Assembly (NCBI RefSeq): GCF_963082655.1
Contig: NC_081552.1
Coordinates: forward strand, 53,535,286 to 53,599,285
Direction of reading: 5' to 3'
DNA length: 64,000 nucleotides
Origin: Stomoxys calcitrans
Lineage: Eukaryota; Arthropoda; Insecta; Diptera; Muscidae
The translations under genes and the position numbers were made by a program. The notes below the pieces were generated by a model. It had not been told where the DNA came from. It saw only the letters and a list, made by a program, of their open reading frames with translations, and made no database searches. Of the stretch, positions 1 through 10,759 are shown piece by piece. Position 1 is the first letter of the stretch. Each line of letters starts with the position of its first letter.

Positions 1-357
1 TTCAGCAAAATCGGATAATAAAAGTGGCTTTTATTGGCTTTAGACCCTAAATCGGCGGATCGGTCTATATGGGGGCTATATCAAGATATAGTCCGATATA
101 GTCCATCTTCGAACTTAACCTGCTTATGGACAAAAAAAGAATCTGTGCAAAGTTTCAGCTCAATATCTCAATTTTTAAAGGCTGTAGCGTGATTTCAACA
201 GACAGACGGACAGACGGACGGACATGTCTAGATCGTCTTAGATTTTCACGCTGATCAAGAATATATATACTTTATAGGGTCGGAAATGGATATTTCGATG
301 TGTTGCAAACGGAATGACAAAATGAATATACCCCCATCCTTCGGTGGTGGGTATAAA
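1..357 (-). repeat. mini-me/DINE-1-like repeat, type 2, cut by window start
   Basis: Read on the minus strand it starts with TTTTTATACCCACCACCGAAG, then the TATAAAGTATATATATTC core, a short GTCC/GTCT tract and the start of a tandem unit (CCATATAGACCGATC). The same order is seen in the larger copy at 32599-34966. The poly-GTCY tract and the TATA-like core are hallmarks of dipteran mini-me/DINE-1 (non-autonomous Helitron-like) elements. That family assignment is from memory. Confidence 0.7.
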
Positions 358-1231
358 AATATTCGTCTAAGACCCCATAAAGTATATATAGTCTTGATTT
401 TCATGACATTTTAAGACGATCTAGCCATGTCCGTCCGTTTGTCTGTCGAAAGCACGCTAACTTTTGGAGGAGTTAAGCTAGACACTTGAAATTTTACACA
501 TATACATCCAATTGATGTGGGTCGTTAGGGATTGCAAATGGGTCATATCGGTGTTTTGATATAGCTGTCATATAAACCAATCTCGGATCTTGACTTCTTC
601 AGCCACTAGAGAGCGTTATTGTAAGTCATGTTTTATTATGACTTACAATAACTGTGCCAATTATGGCGCAAATCCGTGCATAACCTGATATAGCTGCCAT
701 ATAAACTTGATCTTGAATATTGACTTCTTGAGGCACTATAGGGCGCAATTCTTATCAGATTTTTTTGAAATTTTGTTATGACTTGCAACAACTGTGCTGA
801 GTATGGTTCAAATGGGTCTATAGCCTGATATAGCTGCCGTATAAACCGATCTTGAATCTTGACTTCTTTTGAGCCACTAGAGGGCGCAATTCATATCCGA
901 TTTGTACAACGACTTCTCCCATGTCCTTCAACATACGTGCCCAATATGGTCTGAATCGGTCAATAGCCTGATACAGCTCCCCTATAAACCGATTTTAATT
1001 CTTGAGCCTCTAAAGGGCGCAATTCTTATTCGATTTGGCTAAAATCTTACACAATGACTTCTACAATAGTCTCTAACATTTTATTCGATTTTGGTCCGAA
1101 TCGGACCATAATTTGATATAGCTGAAATAGCATATCAATTTTTTGGGAAAAGAACTCGACAAATGCGATTCATGGTGGAGGGTATGTTAGTTTCGGCCCG
1201 GCTGAACTTGGCACGCTTTTACTTTTTAATT
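358..1231 (+). repeat. mini-me/DINE-1-like repeat, type 1, lacking its 5' tip
   Basis: Plus-strand copy with the core (CCCCATAAAGTATATATAG), a GTCCGTCCGTTTGTCTGTCG tract, degenerate units carrying ATAGCTGCCATATAAAC, and the characteristic end GGCCCGGCTGAACTTGGCACGC. Its usual first ~70 bases (TTATACCCTCCACCAT...) are absent. It begins exactly where the minus-strand repeat at 1-357 ends, so the two share a head-to-head junction. Confidence 0.7.
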
Positions 1232-3067
1232 ATAAGTTTTTTATAATTTTTCTATTTGATTAAATTGGCAATTTAGCTTAACTTTAACTTGATTTTTCCA
1301 AATTGAACATAAAGAGTCACTTAATGTATTTATCCTTATAAACACAATTTGACTTCCAATTAGTTGCAATGAAATTGGTGACCAACTCCTCAATTTTTCT
1401 AAATAACAACTGTTCTTGAGGGGTAAAAGTAGAACCTAAGCAATAGAGAGATGCTCTTCTTCTACTTCTTTTGCTAATGTACTGGCAAATGCATGCGTAC
1501 ACCAATACATGTGCATTATGGCACATTGTTTGTGCATAAAATATTTTGGTTAATTTGTGGGTATTAAATGTCTTATAAAGTTGTTTTTGTTGCTGATATC
1601 TGCTTTAGGCATTGTCGTTATTATTGTTGCCATTGCTTGCTGCTGCCGTATTCTGTATGAAAGAAAGCTTGGGCAGGTCTTTTTGTGCTGTGAGTTTGGC
1701 GATTAACAAAACAACGACAACCACAACAATAGCAATATCATCACATCAACGAATTATTACGTTGTTTTGCTGCGCTACTGTTGTTGGTGTTTAGAACCAG
1801 CTCGGCAGTTTGTTCGTTCGTTCATCTGTCTGACGCTCATCTCTTGCTTGCCATCCCTCGTACTCAAAGCAATTGTTTTTTGTTGTTGGGGCTTGTTGTC
1901 AATATTGATAATACTAATACTTGTTGTTGTGTGTGGTTGGGATAGATGAATGGTCGTTTTTATGTCGCTACTACCGTCGCGTCGTTTAGTCAGTTAGTCG
2001 TTTGGTAGGCTTTGCCTCTTCTCGTGCTCGCTCTGTTGCTCCTGTTGTTGCTGTTATTGCCATTGCTCGTGTCTGTTGATTTAATTATCTTTTCCTTTCT
2101 TTGTGTGTTCTGTACTGTTGGATATTGTTGTTGTTGCTTTTGTGGAATACACTTTTTTTGCGTCTGCTATCTCAAGGTCACGGTTAAAATACAAAATTCG
2201 ACATTGAGAAGCCTTTGGAAAATCAAACACACGCATACTTACACACACACACAAGAGCGCAGACACAATCATACTCATACCCAATGCACAACAGCAATAA
2301 TAAATTTGTTCGTTCTCCTACTTTTTCCCCTTTTTGATTGTATTGTGATAGCAAGAAAGCAGCACTGTATGCATTATGCCGCAAGTGTGAGAGAGAGTAA
2401 GTGTTGGGGGGTGTGCTGTTCTCCCACTTAGCATATAGATGAAGAGATAACCGATAGTAATCTCAACCCAAAGATATACCTATTAATATGCAATGTCCCT
2501 ATGGCTATTATGATGGAGGTACGTGTATTCCTATCCAAAGTCCAATGTACATTAATATAAGGCGGCTCACTTGCCATAATTGGGACTTACATGAGTGCAT
2601 TAGTGTGGTGTTAAGAAAAGATAAATTCTGAAAATTGGTAAGCTAAAAATAAAATTCAATGAATTAAAAAAAAAACAGAATAACAGTGACAATGAACTTG
2701 TTTAAAAAAAAGGAAAAGGAGAGTGACCCTCTCCTTTTCCTTTTTTTTCAGGTTTTTTCTATATTAATAATATATTATTTTATTTTAATTCTTTTATTAT
2801 GTATTTCGCCTTTATAAATTTAATTTTTTTTTTCAATTTTATATTTTTTTATCCAATTTTTTATATTACACATATTATTTTATTAATAGTACTTATGACT
2901 CTTATTTTTTTAATATTAATATTCCATGGGTATCTGGTAAAGGACAATTTTTATATGTTTTAAATCCATGTTTTTGACTTTCTCCCACCCGCCCTATTGT
3001 CAAAAATGGCCAAGCTTCTTTTGTATTCGTTAAAAATGCATGTGGTTCTCCAAAACCTGAATTGTCC
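1232..3067. other. Non-coding T- and TTG-rich sequence
   Basis: No conserved protein or RNA gene is visible. It holds degenerate TTG/CTG-rich stretches (about 1570-2130), a short CA-rich tract near 2230-2280, and AT-rich sequence from 2640 onward. Short open frames here are compositional. The one clear structure is the hairpin at 2704-2748. Confidence 0.6.
2704..2748. repeat. Perfect 20-bp hairpin with 5-nt loop
   Basis: Bases 2704-2723 (eight A, then GGAAAAGGAGAG) are the exact reverse complement of 2729-2748, with the loop TGACC between them. The arms are purine/pyrimidine pure. This could be a snap-back duplication or part of a decayed transposon end. No surrounding feature explains it. 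Confidence 0.8.
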
Positions 3068-3068
3068 T

Positions 3069-3657
3069 TTTTATAACCACCATCATAGGGGGGGCTGGGG
3101 GTATACTAATCTAGTCATTCCGTTTGTAACACTTCGCAATATCGATCTAAGACCCCATAAAGTATATATATTCTTGATCGTCTTGACATTTTAAGTCGAT
3201 CTAGCCATGTCCGTTTGTTCTTCTATCGAAATCACGATAGCGGTCGAATGCGTAAAGCTAGTCGCTTGAAATTTTGCACAGTTACTATGTAATGATGTAG
3301 GTCGTTGGGGATTGCCTATGGGCCATATCCGTTTAGGTTTGGATATAGCTCCCATATAAACCGATCTCCCGATTTCACTTCTTGAGACCCTGGAAGCCGA
3401 TATTTTTGTCCGATTTAACTGAAATTTTGCATGTGGTGTTCTGTACATGAACATGCCAAGTAAGATCCAAATCGGTGTATAACCATATAAACCGGTCTCC
3501 CGATTTGACTTCCTTGTCCGGTTCCTAAAAGCTTTAATTTTTGCTAGATTGGTAAATTTGCGCCCTTCAAATTTAATTTGTAAACATTTTTAGCAGAATC
3601 CATGGTGGTGGGTTCCCAAGATTCGGCCCGGCCGACCGAGCACGCTTTTACTTGTTT
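3069..3657 (+). repeat. mini-me/DINE-1-like repeat, short variant
   Basis: It starts TTTATAACCACCATCATAGG, has the core ACCCCATAAAGTATATATAT, a degenerate GTCY tract (CCATGTCCGTTTGTTC), a few ATAGCTCCCATATAAACCG units, and ends GGCCCGGCCGACCGAGCACG then CTTTTACTTGTTTT. The closest relative in the window is the copy at 61943-62990, which shares the tip and the CCCAAGATTCG end. Confidence 0.75.
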
Positions 3658-4747
3658 TATATCAACATAATCATTCCACGTACTACTTGAGTCATGTTGT
3701 CATTAGTTTCAATGCCAAAGGATTATTAATAGGTTGTTTGTGTATATAGAAGGGGGATTTTTGTATAGCTAGAAGAAGAAGAAGTTTTCAAGGCCTTGTC
3801 GCAAACGGCATGAAATGATAAGGGGAAAGAATGAAAAAGGTGATTCATACGGAAGGAATCTAAGAGCTATATTGATTATGTTTGTGAATAGATTATTGTT
3901 TCCCATGCGAGCAAATTTTTAGAGGGCATATATTTCCTACAATGGTACTGTTTGGGAAATACAATTTTTTTTTTACGATATTTTGATTGGTTTTAACTAA
4001 CCAATTTTGCTTATAACATTAAAACAGTAGACAAAAGGGAATCTGATGGTTTAAAAAAGGTTTAACGATTTTGAGAGACAAAAAACCCAAAGTTAACAAA
4101 AAAATTCTAAACTTGAAGACTAAAGATTTAAGAGGAACTAAAATATTTGGAGATAAATGTGGTAAACTGTTTTACTTCTTTACAGTGTTTTACCAAATTT
4201 CCCTTGAACATGCACAGTTATTCTGTACAATGCCATTACCTTTTACTAGCAATCGTGAATGCCCATTCTGATAAGAAAATGATTTCTTGATTTTAAGTGT
4301 AGCTAACTTCTATGTGATTTTGTTGAAGATTTAGCGGTGAACGAAAATGAGGAACCACAAGAAGTCTTTGTTAGAAATGGATATTGAGTCGGTGATCATT
4401 TTTATGGTTCAAATTTATAAATTTTCCTGACTTAGTTGCATGAAATGAAACTCAGGCCAACTTTAAGAAAAGAAAAAAATATTTGTTCTAAAAATTTTTA
4501 ATTAGCGAAAAGACTGTTTTGTTTTGGTAAAACTAAAGAGACTTTTCTCTACATATTACATACTTATTGAATTTAATTCATGATTTATGGTTTTATGCTA
4601 AGGCAATTCCCTTTTGGATTATGGTTTTTATTATTATTTTGTTTTATATAAACTTTTTTTTTAATATTTCATGAGTATATTCTTAATTTTTAAGATTTTT
4701 TTCAACAAAGTTTTTTATTCTTTGCTTAGTTTTTTTATTTTTAATAT
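3658..4747. other. AT-rich spacer, nothing recognised
   Basis: About 1.1 kb of AT-rich sequence without recognisable coding potential, RNA gene or tandem repeat. The 66-codon open frame near 4071-4271 has no motif and its composition matches the surroundings. Confidence 0.5.
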
Positions 4748-4945
4748 TTTTTGTACCCACCATCATAGGGTGGATTTGCATGCGATGTTCCGTTATGACT
4801 TCCAGCAACTGTACCAAGTAAAGTTGAAATCGGTCTATAACCTAATATAGCTCCCATTTAAACCCATCTCCCGATTTGAATTTTTGAGCCCTTAAAAGCC
4901 GCAATTTTTGTCCGATTTAGTTAAAATTTTGCAGTTCAATAATTC
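4748..4945 (+). repeat. mini-me/DINE-1-like fragment with internal deletion
   Basis: The tip GTACCCACCATCATAGGGTG is joined directly to an internal unit (TTCCGTTATGACTTCCAGC ... ATAGCTCCCATTTAAACCC). The TATA core and GTCY tract are missing. It is a decayed remnant next to the type 3 element that follows. Confidence 0.6.
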
Positions 4946-4964
4946 CCGAATTTTTTGGCACTCT

Positions 4965-5880
4965 TTATACCCTACACCACCACTGTGGTACAGGGTATTA
5001 TAGATTTGTGCATTTGTTTGCAACGCTAAAATGGAGAAGAACTAGACCCATTGATAAGTATAGCGATCGACTCAGAATCACTTTCTGATTCGATTTAGCC
5101 ATGCCATTTAGCCATCCGTCTGTGAGTCCATGTATTCTTGTACTCAAGGTGCAGTTCGTATTTATTGTTCAATCATCACGAAATTTTGCACATATCACTT
5201 TTTTAGCCCAAGTACGAGCTCTATTGATTGTGATAAAAATCGGTTCAGATTTAGATATAGCTCCCATATACATGTATCGCCTGATTTGCACTAAAATAGG
5301 CGTAGTAGCTAAAATTTTCAACCGATCTGCACAAAATTTCGCACGAATTGTTTTCCTACTGATTTTCATATATTTGCGAAATTTCATCAAAATCGGTTCA
5401 GATTTAGATATAGCTCCCATATACATGTATCGCCTGATTTGCACTAAAATAGGCGTAGTAGCTAAAATTTTCAACCGATCTGCCCAAAACTTGGCATGGA
5501 TTGTTTTGTTACTGATTTTAACATATTTTCATCCAAATCGGTTCAAATTTAGATACAGCTCCCATATATATGTATCGCCCGATTTGCACTTAAATGGCCG
5601 TAGTAGCTAAAATTTTCAACCGATTTGCACAAAATTTGGCACGGATTGTTTTGCTACTGATCTTAACATATCTACTAGATCTCATCAAAATCGGGTCAGA
5701 TTTGGATATAGCTCCAATATATATGTATCGACCTATTAACATTTATAATAAACACAATTTGTAACTGATCTGCACAAAATTTGGTACGGATTGTTATGTT
5801 ACTGATCTTAACATATGTAGGGTAGGTGTAGGGTATTATATAGTCGACTCCGCCCGACTTTCGCCTTTCCTTACTGGTTT
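4965..5880 (+). repeat. DINE-1-like repeat, type 3, with tandem units
   Basis: It starts CTTTATACCCTACACCACCA and ends GTCGACTCCGCCCGACTTTC then CCTTACTGGTTTT. Internally four units carry ATCGGTTCAGATTTAGATAT at about 5241, 5394, 5539 and 5692, giving spacings of 153, 145 and 153 bp. The consensus differs from types 1 and 2 but the layout (TATACCC tip, GTCY-like tract, repeated units, GC-rich inverted motif, TTACT-GGTTT end) is the same. Minus-strand relatives lie at 10760-11723 and 42303-42955. Confidence 0.7.
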
Positions 5881-5979
5881 TCTATTAAAGTTTACACAAA
5901 AAGAAAGGTGGAAGAAACGAAACTCATTCAATGTTTTTCATTAGCGTACTTGTTGACAGGCACAAAATTTCTGTAAAAG

Positions 5980-5992
5980 GAGTTACATTTGC
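5980..5992. repeat. Target-site duplication, left copy, of the RTE-like LINE
   Basis: GAGTTACATTTGC here is repeated exactly at 9395-9407, bounding the LINE at 5993-9394. Confidence 0.9.
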
Positions 5993-6017
5993 CCCGGCCG
6001 ATACGGGATGACTAGGA

Positions 6018-6060
6018 GCACCACACAGGCTGGAACTTTGAGCTCCGACTTGTGTGGTGC
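6018..6060 (+). ncRNA. Strong hairpin in the LINE 5' leader
   Basis: GCACCACACA (6018-6027) pairs perfectly with TGTGTGGTGC (6051-6060) and two further pairs extend the stem inward, 25 bases after the element's first base. Some RTE and R2 elements start with self-cleaving HDV-like ribozymes, but I could not thread that double pseudoknot here. Only the simple stem-loop is supported. Confidence 0.5.
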
Positions 6061-6530
6061 CCATCGTTATCACGGGAAGCTTAGCTGAAAGCTACCGAGC
6101 GCGTCCACAGGTTGCGGATGGTGGAAAGCTCCGTTTTTATGCGGAGTAGCTGCAAATACGGCCGCGGGCAGTCAGCGATTTTCGAGAGGAGAGTCTCAGT
6201 GAGGAGTCAGGTGGCACTGGCTCTTAACTAAATACTGAGTGCCAATGATACTCGGGATGAAAAGGCGAGTTATTGGCGCCTTCAAATAACCAATGGCCAA
6301 CATCAGCGTCTGTTCCCAGGTTAGGGGCGGCTGGTGGCGAGCGTCGGATCTTGGAGCAAGCGGCTCGCCACAACGAGGGATACATGCAATCCCACAAACC
6401 CATGCGGTTGGGGCGCTGGGCCAGTAACCCGCCCCCGGAAAACATAGAACCACTATGAAAAACAAAGGAATAGTAAAAACGGACCCCCCCCCAACGTTGA
6501 CGACCCACGCAAACGAAAAAGGACCATGAT

Positions 6531-7508
6531 TTGCGGATCTGCACCTGGAATGTCCGCATTCTTTATAAAGAAGGTGTAGTATACGCGCTGGCGGATGTAT
6601 TAGAGAAGTACAAGGCAGACATAACCGCCTTACAGGAAGTGCGATGGACTGGGAATGGCGTCACTACAACACCAAAGGGTGACGAACTATACTATAGCTG
6701 CCATAACACGAGGCATGAATTTGGCTGCGGATTTGTGGTTAGTCGAAGACTGAAACACCTAGTCTCCAGCTTTACTCCGGTGGATGAGAGGCTAGCCACA
6801 ATCCGCATAAAAGCCAAATTCTTCAACATCAGTCTTATTTGTGCCCATGCCCCGATGGAAGACAAAGACGAGCAGATCAAGGATATTTTCTACGAGCGCC
6901 TAGAGAGAGAATATGATCGCTGCCCCGCCCATGATATTAAAATCGTTCTGGGAGATTTTAATGCGAAAATAGGGAAGGAAGAAATTTTTGGTCCAACAGT
7001 CGGAAAGTTTAGCCTCCACGAGATAGATTTCGCCGCGGCAAAAAACATGGTAGTTAGTAGCACCAGATTTCAACATAAAAATATCCACAAAGCCACATGG
7101 CTGTCACCCGATCAAAACACGAGAAACCAAATTGATCACGTTGTGATAGATGGAAGGCATTCATCCAGCGTGTTAGATGTACGATCGATCCGTGGAGCGA
7201 ATATAGATTCGGATCATTATCTTGTTACAGCAAAGGTTCGCACCCGTTTGAACATGGCGAGGAAAGTACGATCCGCCACTTCACGGAAGCTGGACATTGA
7301 AAAGCTGCAGACACGACAAATGGCAGCGGCATACTCCACTCGACTGACCCAACTGCTTGATGAAAGCACTCCTTGTTCCGATGATATAATGGCGCAGTGG
7401 CAAACTATTGCTCACTCCATGGAAAATGCCGCGAAATCCGTACTTGGGTACCGGAAGCCCTTCTCCAAGAAACCCATGGTACGACCAAGAGTGTCGAGAT
7501 GCTACTGA
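6531..7508 (+). pseudogene. LINE endonuclease domain (EEP/AP-endonuclease-like)
   Basis: An open frame of about 325 codons encodes the endonuclease that nicks target DNA for target-primed reverse transcription. Visible motifs are ICTWNVR (start of the fold, with the catalytic Asn), LQEVRW (catalytic Glu), GDFNAKIG (Asp/Asn), NQIDHVV and SDHYLV (catalytic Asp-His). All catalytic positions look intact. The frame opens at TTG (6531), where an ATG would be expected. The ATG at 6526 is out of frame, so the original start is mutated or lies behind a frameshift near the C9 run at 6484-6492. The frame ends at a premature stop. The true continuation (NPWYDQECRDA) is in the next frame from about 7465. 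Confidence 0.85.
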
Positions 7509-9375
7509 AGCCAAGAAACCGGCATATAGGGCAACCCCGCAAACAGTAGCAATGCACCAGATGAAGGAGAGGTGTCAAGAGAAAAGGATAGAGGAGAAAC
7601 GTCTATTCCGCAGTAAGGAAAAAGGAAATGGAAAGACGTGAGTGCGAGCGAATTGAGATGTACAGGAGTCAGAATGAAGTCCCGAAATTCTACCAAAGAA
7701 TTAAACACCAAATGGCTTTGGTGCAGGCACATTCTCCTGCAGAGACAAAGAAGGAAATCTGGTAACTGACACAGATAACATGCTGAGGATATGGAAAGAA
7801 CATTTTACCCAACTGCTAGTGTCTGATGTTGGCGGCGAAGAGGATACCGCAGAACCAATCCATGATGATGGTATAAAATGTTTACCTCCTAGTCAGAATG
7901 AGGTCCAAGTAGCAGTGACCCGACTAAAGAACAACAAGGCAGCAGGAGCCGACGGGTTACCCGCTGAGGCGACACGCTGATAAGGCGTATGCATCAGCTT
8001 ATCTGCGCAATCTGGCTAGAAGAACGCATACCCGATGATTGGAACCTCAGCATACTATGTCCCGTACACAAGAAAGGAGACAAGACGGAATGTGCCAACT
8101 ACAAAGGAATAAGTCTCCTCCCCATCGCATACAAGATACTCTCGAGCGTACTGTGTGAGAGATTTAAACCTAAAGTCAATGAGATAATTGGGCCCTATCA
8201 ATGCGGTTTTAGACCTGGTAAATCCACCCTAGACCAGATATTCACACTGCGCCAAATCCTGGAAAAGACCCGAGAAGGCCAAATCAACACCTACCATCTC
8301 TTTGTTGACTACAAAGCCGCCTTCGATACTCCTTTACATTCAAAGGTTTTTCAAGCCATGTCTGAGTTTGGTATCCCTGCAAAATTAATAAGACTCTGCA
8401 GGATGACACTTGCTGATACGCGTTCCTCAGTAAGAATAGGAAAGAATCTCTCCGAACCATTTAATACCAAACGAGGTTTCAGACAAGGAGACAGCCTATC
8501 GTGTGATCTCTTTAATATCCTGCTGGAGAAGATTATACGAGATGCAGAAGTGAATAGATATGGCACACTAATCACAAGAGAGCACATGCTACTCGCCTAT
8601 GCCGACGATATCGATATCATAGGTCTTTCACCGGAAGTAGTAACTGCAGCCTTTGAAAGAATCGAAAGAGAGTCAGTGAAAATGGGTCTGGCAGTTAATG
8701 GAGATAAGACGAAATGGATGGTCTCCACTCCCAAAAAGCCCTGGGAGAACATGGAGAAAGTTGGGAACCACAACTTTGAGATAGTCAGTAACTTTATCTA
8801 CCTCGGTACCGCCGTAACCGAAACGAATGACACCAGTTTTGAGATAAAGCGAAGAATAATACTGGCAAACAGATGCTACTTTGGACTAAGTAAGCAGTTT
8901 AGAAACAAGGCCACCTCTCGACGGACGAAGACTACACTTTACAAGACACTGATACTACCCATGCTGTTATATGGTTCTGAAGCATGGGTACTTGTGAAAG
9001 CAGATGAGGCAGTGCTTGGAGTATTTGAGAGAAAGATTCTTCGTAAAATATATGGACCACTTTGCGTTAACGAAGAATATAGGCGACGTATGAACCACGA
9101 GCTGTATGAGCTGTATGACGACGATAGCATTGTTACACGCATCAAAATACAACGGTCATGTTGTCAGAATGGATGAAGAAGCTCCAGCAAAGAAGTCTTT
9201 TGAAGGCAAACACGGTGGTACACGCAAACCGGGAAGACCAAAAGCCCGATGGAAAGATCAAGTTGTGGGAGACACCTCGAAACTTGGTGTCAGAGATTTT
9301 AAAATGAGCGCAGAAGATCGAGGCGCTTGGAACGCTATTCGACGTTCGGCTAGTGGAAGAAATATTCTGTCATAG
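7465..9375 (+). pseudogene. LINE reverse transcriptase and C-terminal domain, frameshifted
   Basis: The reverse transcriptase reads on in pieces: a frame from about 7465 to 7641, another covering MERRECERIEMYRSQNEV, a third from about 7760 to 7975 (NNKAAGADGLPAE), then 7989-9176, then 9140-9375. At least four frameshifts or small deletions are needed. RT landmarks are FVDYKAAFDT (motif A), GFRQGDSLSCDLFN (motif B), AYADDIDIIG (catalytic YADD) and FIYLGTAV. The tail piece HVVRMDEE...GRPKARWKDQV is the usual basic end of this LINE group. This is a relic, not a host gene. Confidence 0.85.
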
Positions 9376-9394
9376 CCAATTAAAGTAAAGTAAA

Positions 9395-9407
9395 GAGTTA
9401 CATTTGC
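9395..9407. repeat. Target-site duplication, right copy, of the RTE-like LINE
   Basis: An exact copy of 5980-5992 (GAGTTACATTTGC). It directly follows the TAAAG repeat end of the LINE. Confidence 0.9.
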
Positions 9408-9502
9408 ATTGACTATTATGCCTAGTTTCTCGTATACACCCAGCAAGAATTTGTGTTTGCTTTGCGTGTGCAAAAACAAACAAAACATTAGTTTGCCAAA
9501 TA

Positions 9503-10371
9503 CAGTTGAACCTCGATTATCCGGCTAGCTCGGGAAGGTTAATAGTTTGTTTTTTTTTTTTTCTTAAATTTGTTTATTTATGTGTTTTTATTGGTTTCTG
9601 GCAGTACCATACAGAGTTTCTATGATTTTAATATGAATTGGTATATAGAAAACTTCTTAGAATATTTACACATAAATACTTAAAGGACTTATGCAATGTT
9701 GTTTGTTTTTGCACGTGTAATCTTAATTTGTTTTTTTTTTTTTTTTTTGGTTAGTGCATATTTTCTGCATTTCTGCATATTTCTCTTAAATTTATGGACT
9801 ACTATTGTCTTCAAGGCATTCCAATGGAACACTTTATGCCTTTATTGCTTAAGCTAATGGAGGTTTTCTGGTTTTTTGAGTTTCCTTTGTCTGATTCTTC
9901 GGATTCCCCATTAGTCTCGTATTCTTCGCTTTGGTTAGCCATAAGTATTATGGCATCAAATACAAAAGCTACTTTGGGAGGTTATTAATTGAACATCCAG
10001 GCGTTTTAGCGATGTTTGATTGTATAACTGCAACATAATTCCCCTTTTCGTTATCGTGGGACAGAAGGTTATTCCAAACATTATGTTAAACCCAAGATAT
10101 AGCAGCTGTCTTGATATTCATTGATTAGGCGAAATCATGTCATCCAAACCTTTTTGGAAGATTCATTTACGGTGTATGAAGTTTTGGATTGTCCCTTGAA
10201 CAATAGGCTGAATTAAGCATATGGAAGAAATGTCACTATAACACTTTCAGATATCACTGCCCACATATATCTAGAAGCAAAAGCACTTTGCACTCCTTAT
10301 CAAAGCAAATGTTTTGTAGAATTTCTTGAGGCATATTTGAAATAGAGGCCCGGTTAATCGAGGTTCAACTG
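9503..10371 (-). mobile_element. Internally deleted pogo/Tigger-like DNA transposon
   Basis: Terminal inverted repeats CAGTTGAACCTCGATTA(T)CCGG at 9503-9524 and its reverse complement at 10350-10371 bound 869 bp. TA precedes the left end. The right flank is TT, so the TA duplication is decayed. CAGT-starting ends with CCTCGATTA are typical of the pogo/Tigger group. The interior carries the C-terminal half of a Tigger-like transposase on the minus strand. The N-terminal half is missing. Confidence 0.75.
9790..10320 (-). pseudogene. pogo/Tigger transposase C-terminal relic
   Basis: On the minus strand ECKVLLLLDICG (near 10300-10265) matches the second catalytic-Asp block of DDE transposases of the Tigger/jerky type (KVLLLLDN). 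IQPIVQGTIQNFIHRK (near 10213-10166) matches the family's QPMDQGVIxNFK block. Downstream an acidic Ser/Glu-rich tail is readable (9960-9790). Only about 19 codons separate the two blocks where about 40-50 are usual, and stops interrupt the frame, so this is a degraded fragment. Confidence 0.7.
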
Positions 10372-10394
10372 TTGTATAAGTTTAAAATATTTTT

Positions 10395-10640
10395 TTGCAG
10401 TGGTCTGACGGCTGATTGGATTTTGGATCGGATGACTGACAAAACAAATGGCACAACGTAAAGGTTTATCTATTAAAGAAAAGTGTCATATTATATCAAA
10501 AGTTGATGAAGGCATTAAAATAAGAACGAATATCGGCTAGAACAATCTCAATTTCTTTAAATAACTGAAACGCAATCCGGAATTTACTGCATCCAGTAAA
10601 TTTCAGAACGTTAGGTTGTCTGAATATTCAGCTGCTTTAC
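10395..10640 (+). pseudogene. pogo/Tigger transposase N-terminal relic, opposite strand
   Basis: From the ATG at 10448 the plus strand reads MAQRKGLSIKEKCHIISKVD and a few more residues before a stop at 10538. This is the beginning of the CENP-B/pogo-type helix-turn-helix of Tigger transposases. Further downstream KFQNVRLSEYSAALQ resembles the family's KNVRLSEY block. It lies outside the inverted repeats of the neighbouring element and points the other way, so it represents a second, truncated copy. Confidence 0.65.
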
Positions 10641-10759
10641 AGTAGGTTGGAATCGAAAAAAAAATAGATAAAAATCTTTATCAATTACTAAAGAGTGACA
10701 ATTTGGACAATTGGCAATTTGCCTGGCTAATATGGATTTTTGGGATTTTAAGTAAAACG

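Larger units (their letters stand above)
5993..9394 (+). mobile_element. RTE-like non-LTR retrotransposon, full length but dead
   Basis: A 3.4-kb insertion bounded by a perfect 13-bp duplication (GAGTTACATTTGC at 5980-5992 and 9395-9407). It has a GC-rich 5' leader of about 540 bp, an AP-endonuclease domain, a reverse transcriptase with YADD, a basic C-terminal HVVRMDEEAPAKKS-type domain, and a very short 3' end of TAAAG repeats. Lack of a poly(A) tail and a simple-repeat 3' end fit the RTE clade. The endonuclease resembles proteins annotated as craniofacial development protein 2-like in insects. Several frameshifts split the coding region, so this copy cannot make an active protein. Confidence 0.85.

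Noticed and set aside
5993..6100. HDV-like ribozyme at the LINE 5' end
   Set aside because: Only one stem could be supported; the P1 partner strand and the catalytic-C junction were not found by eye.
6531..9375. Host gene for a craniofacial development protein 2-like endonuclease
   Set aside because: The frame is fused to a reverse transcriptase, frameshifted, and lies within a perfect 13-bp target duplication, so it is a LINE.
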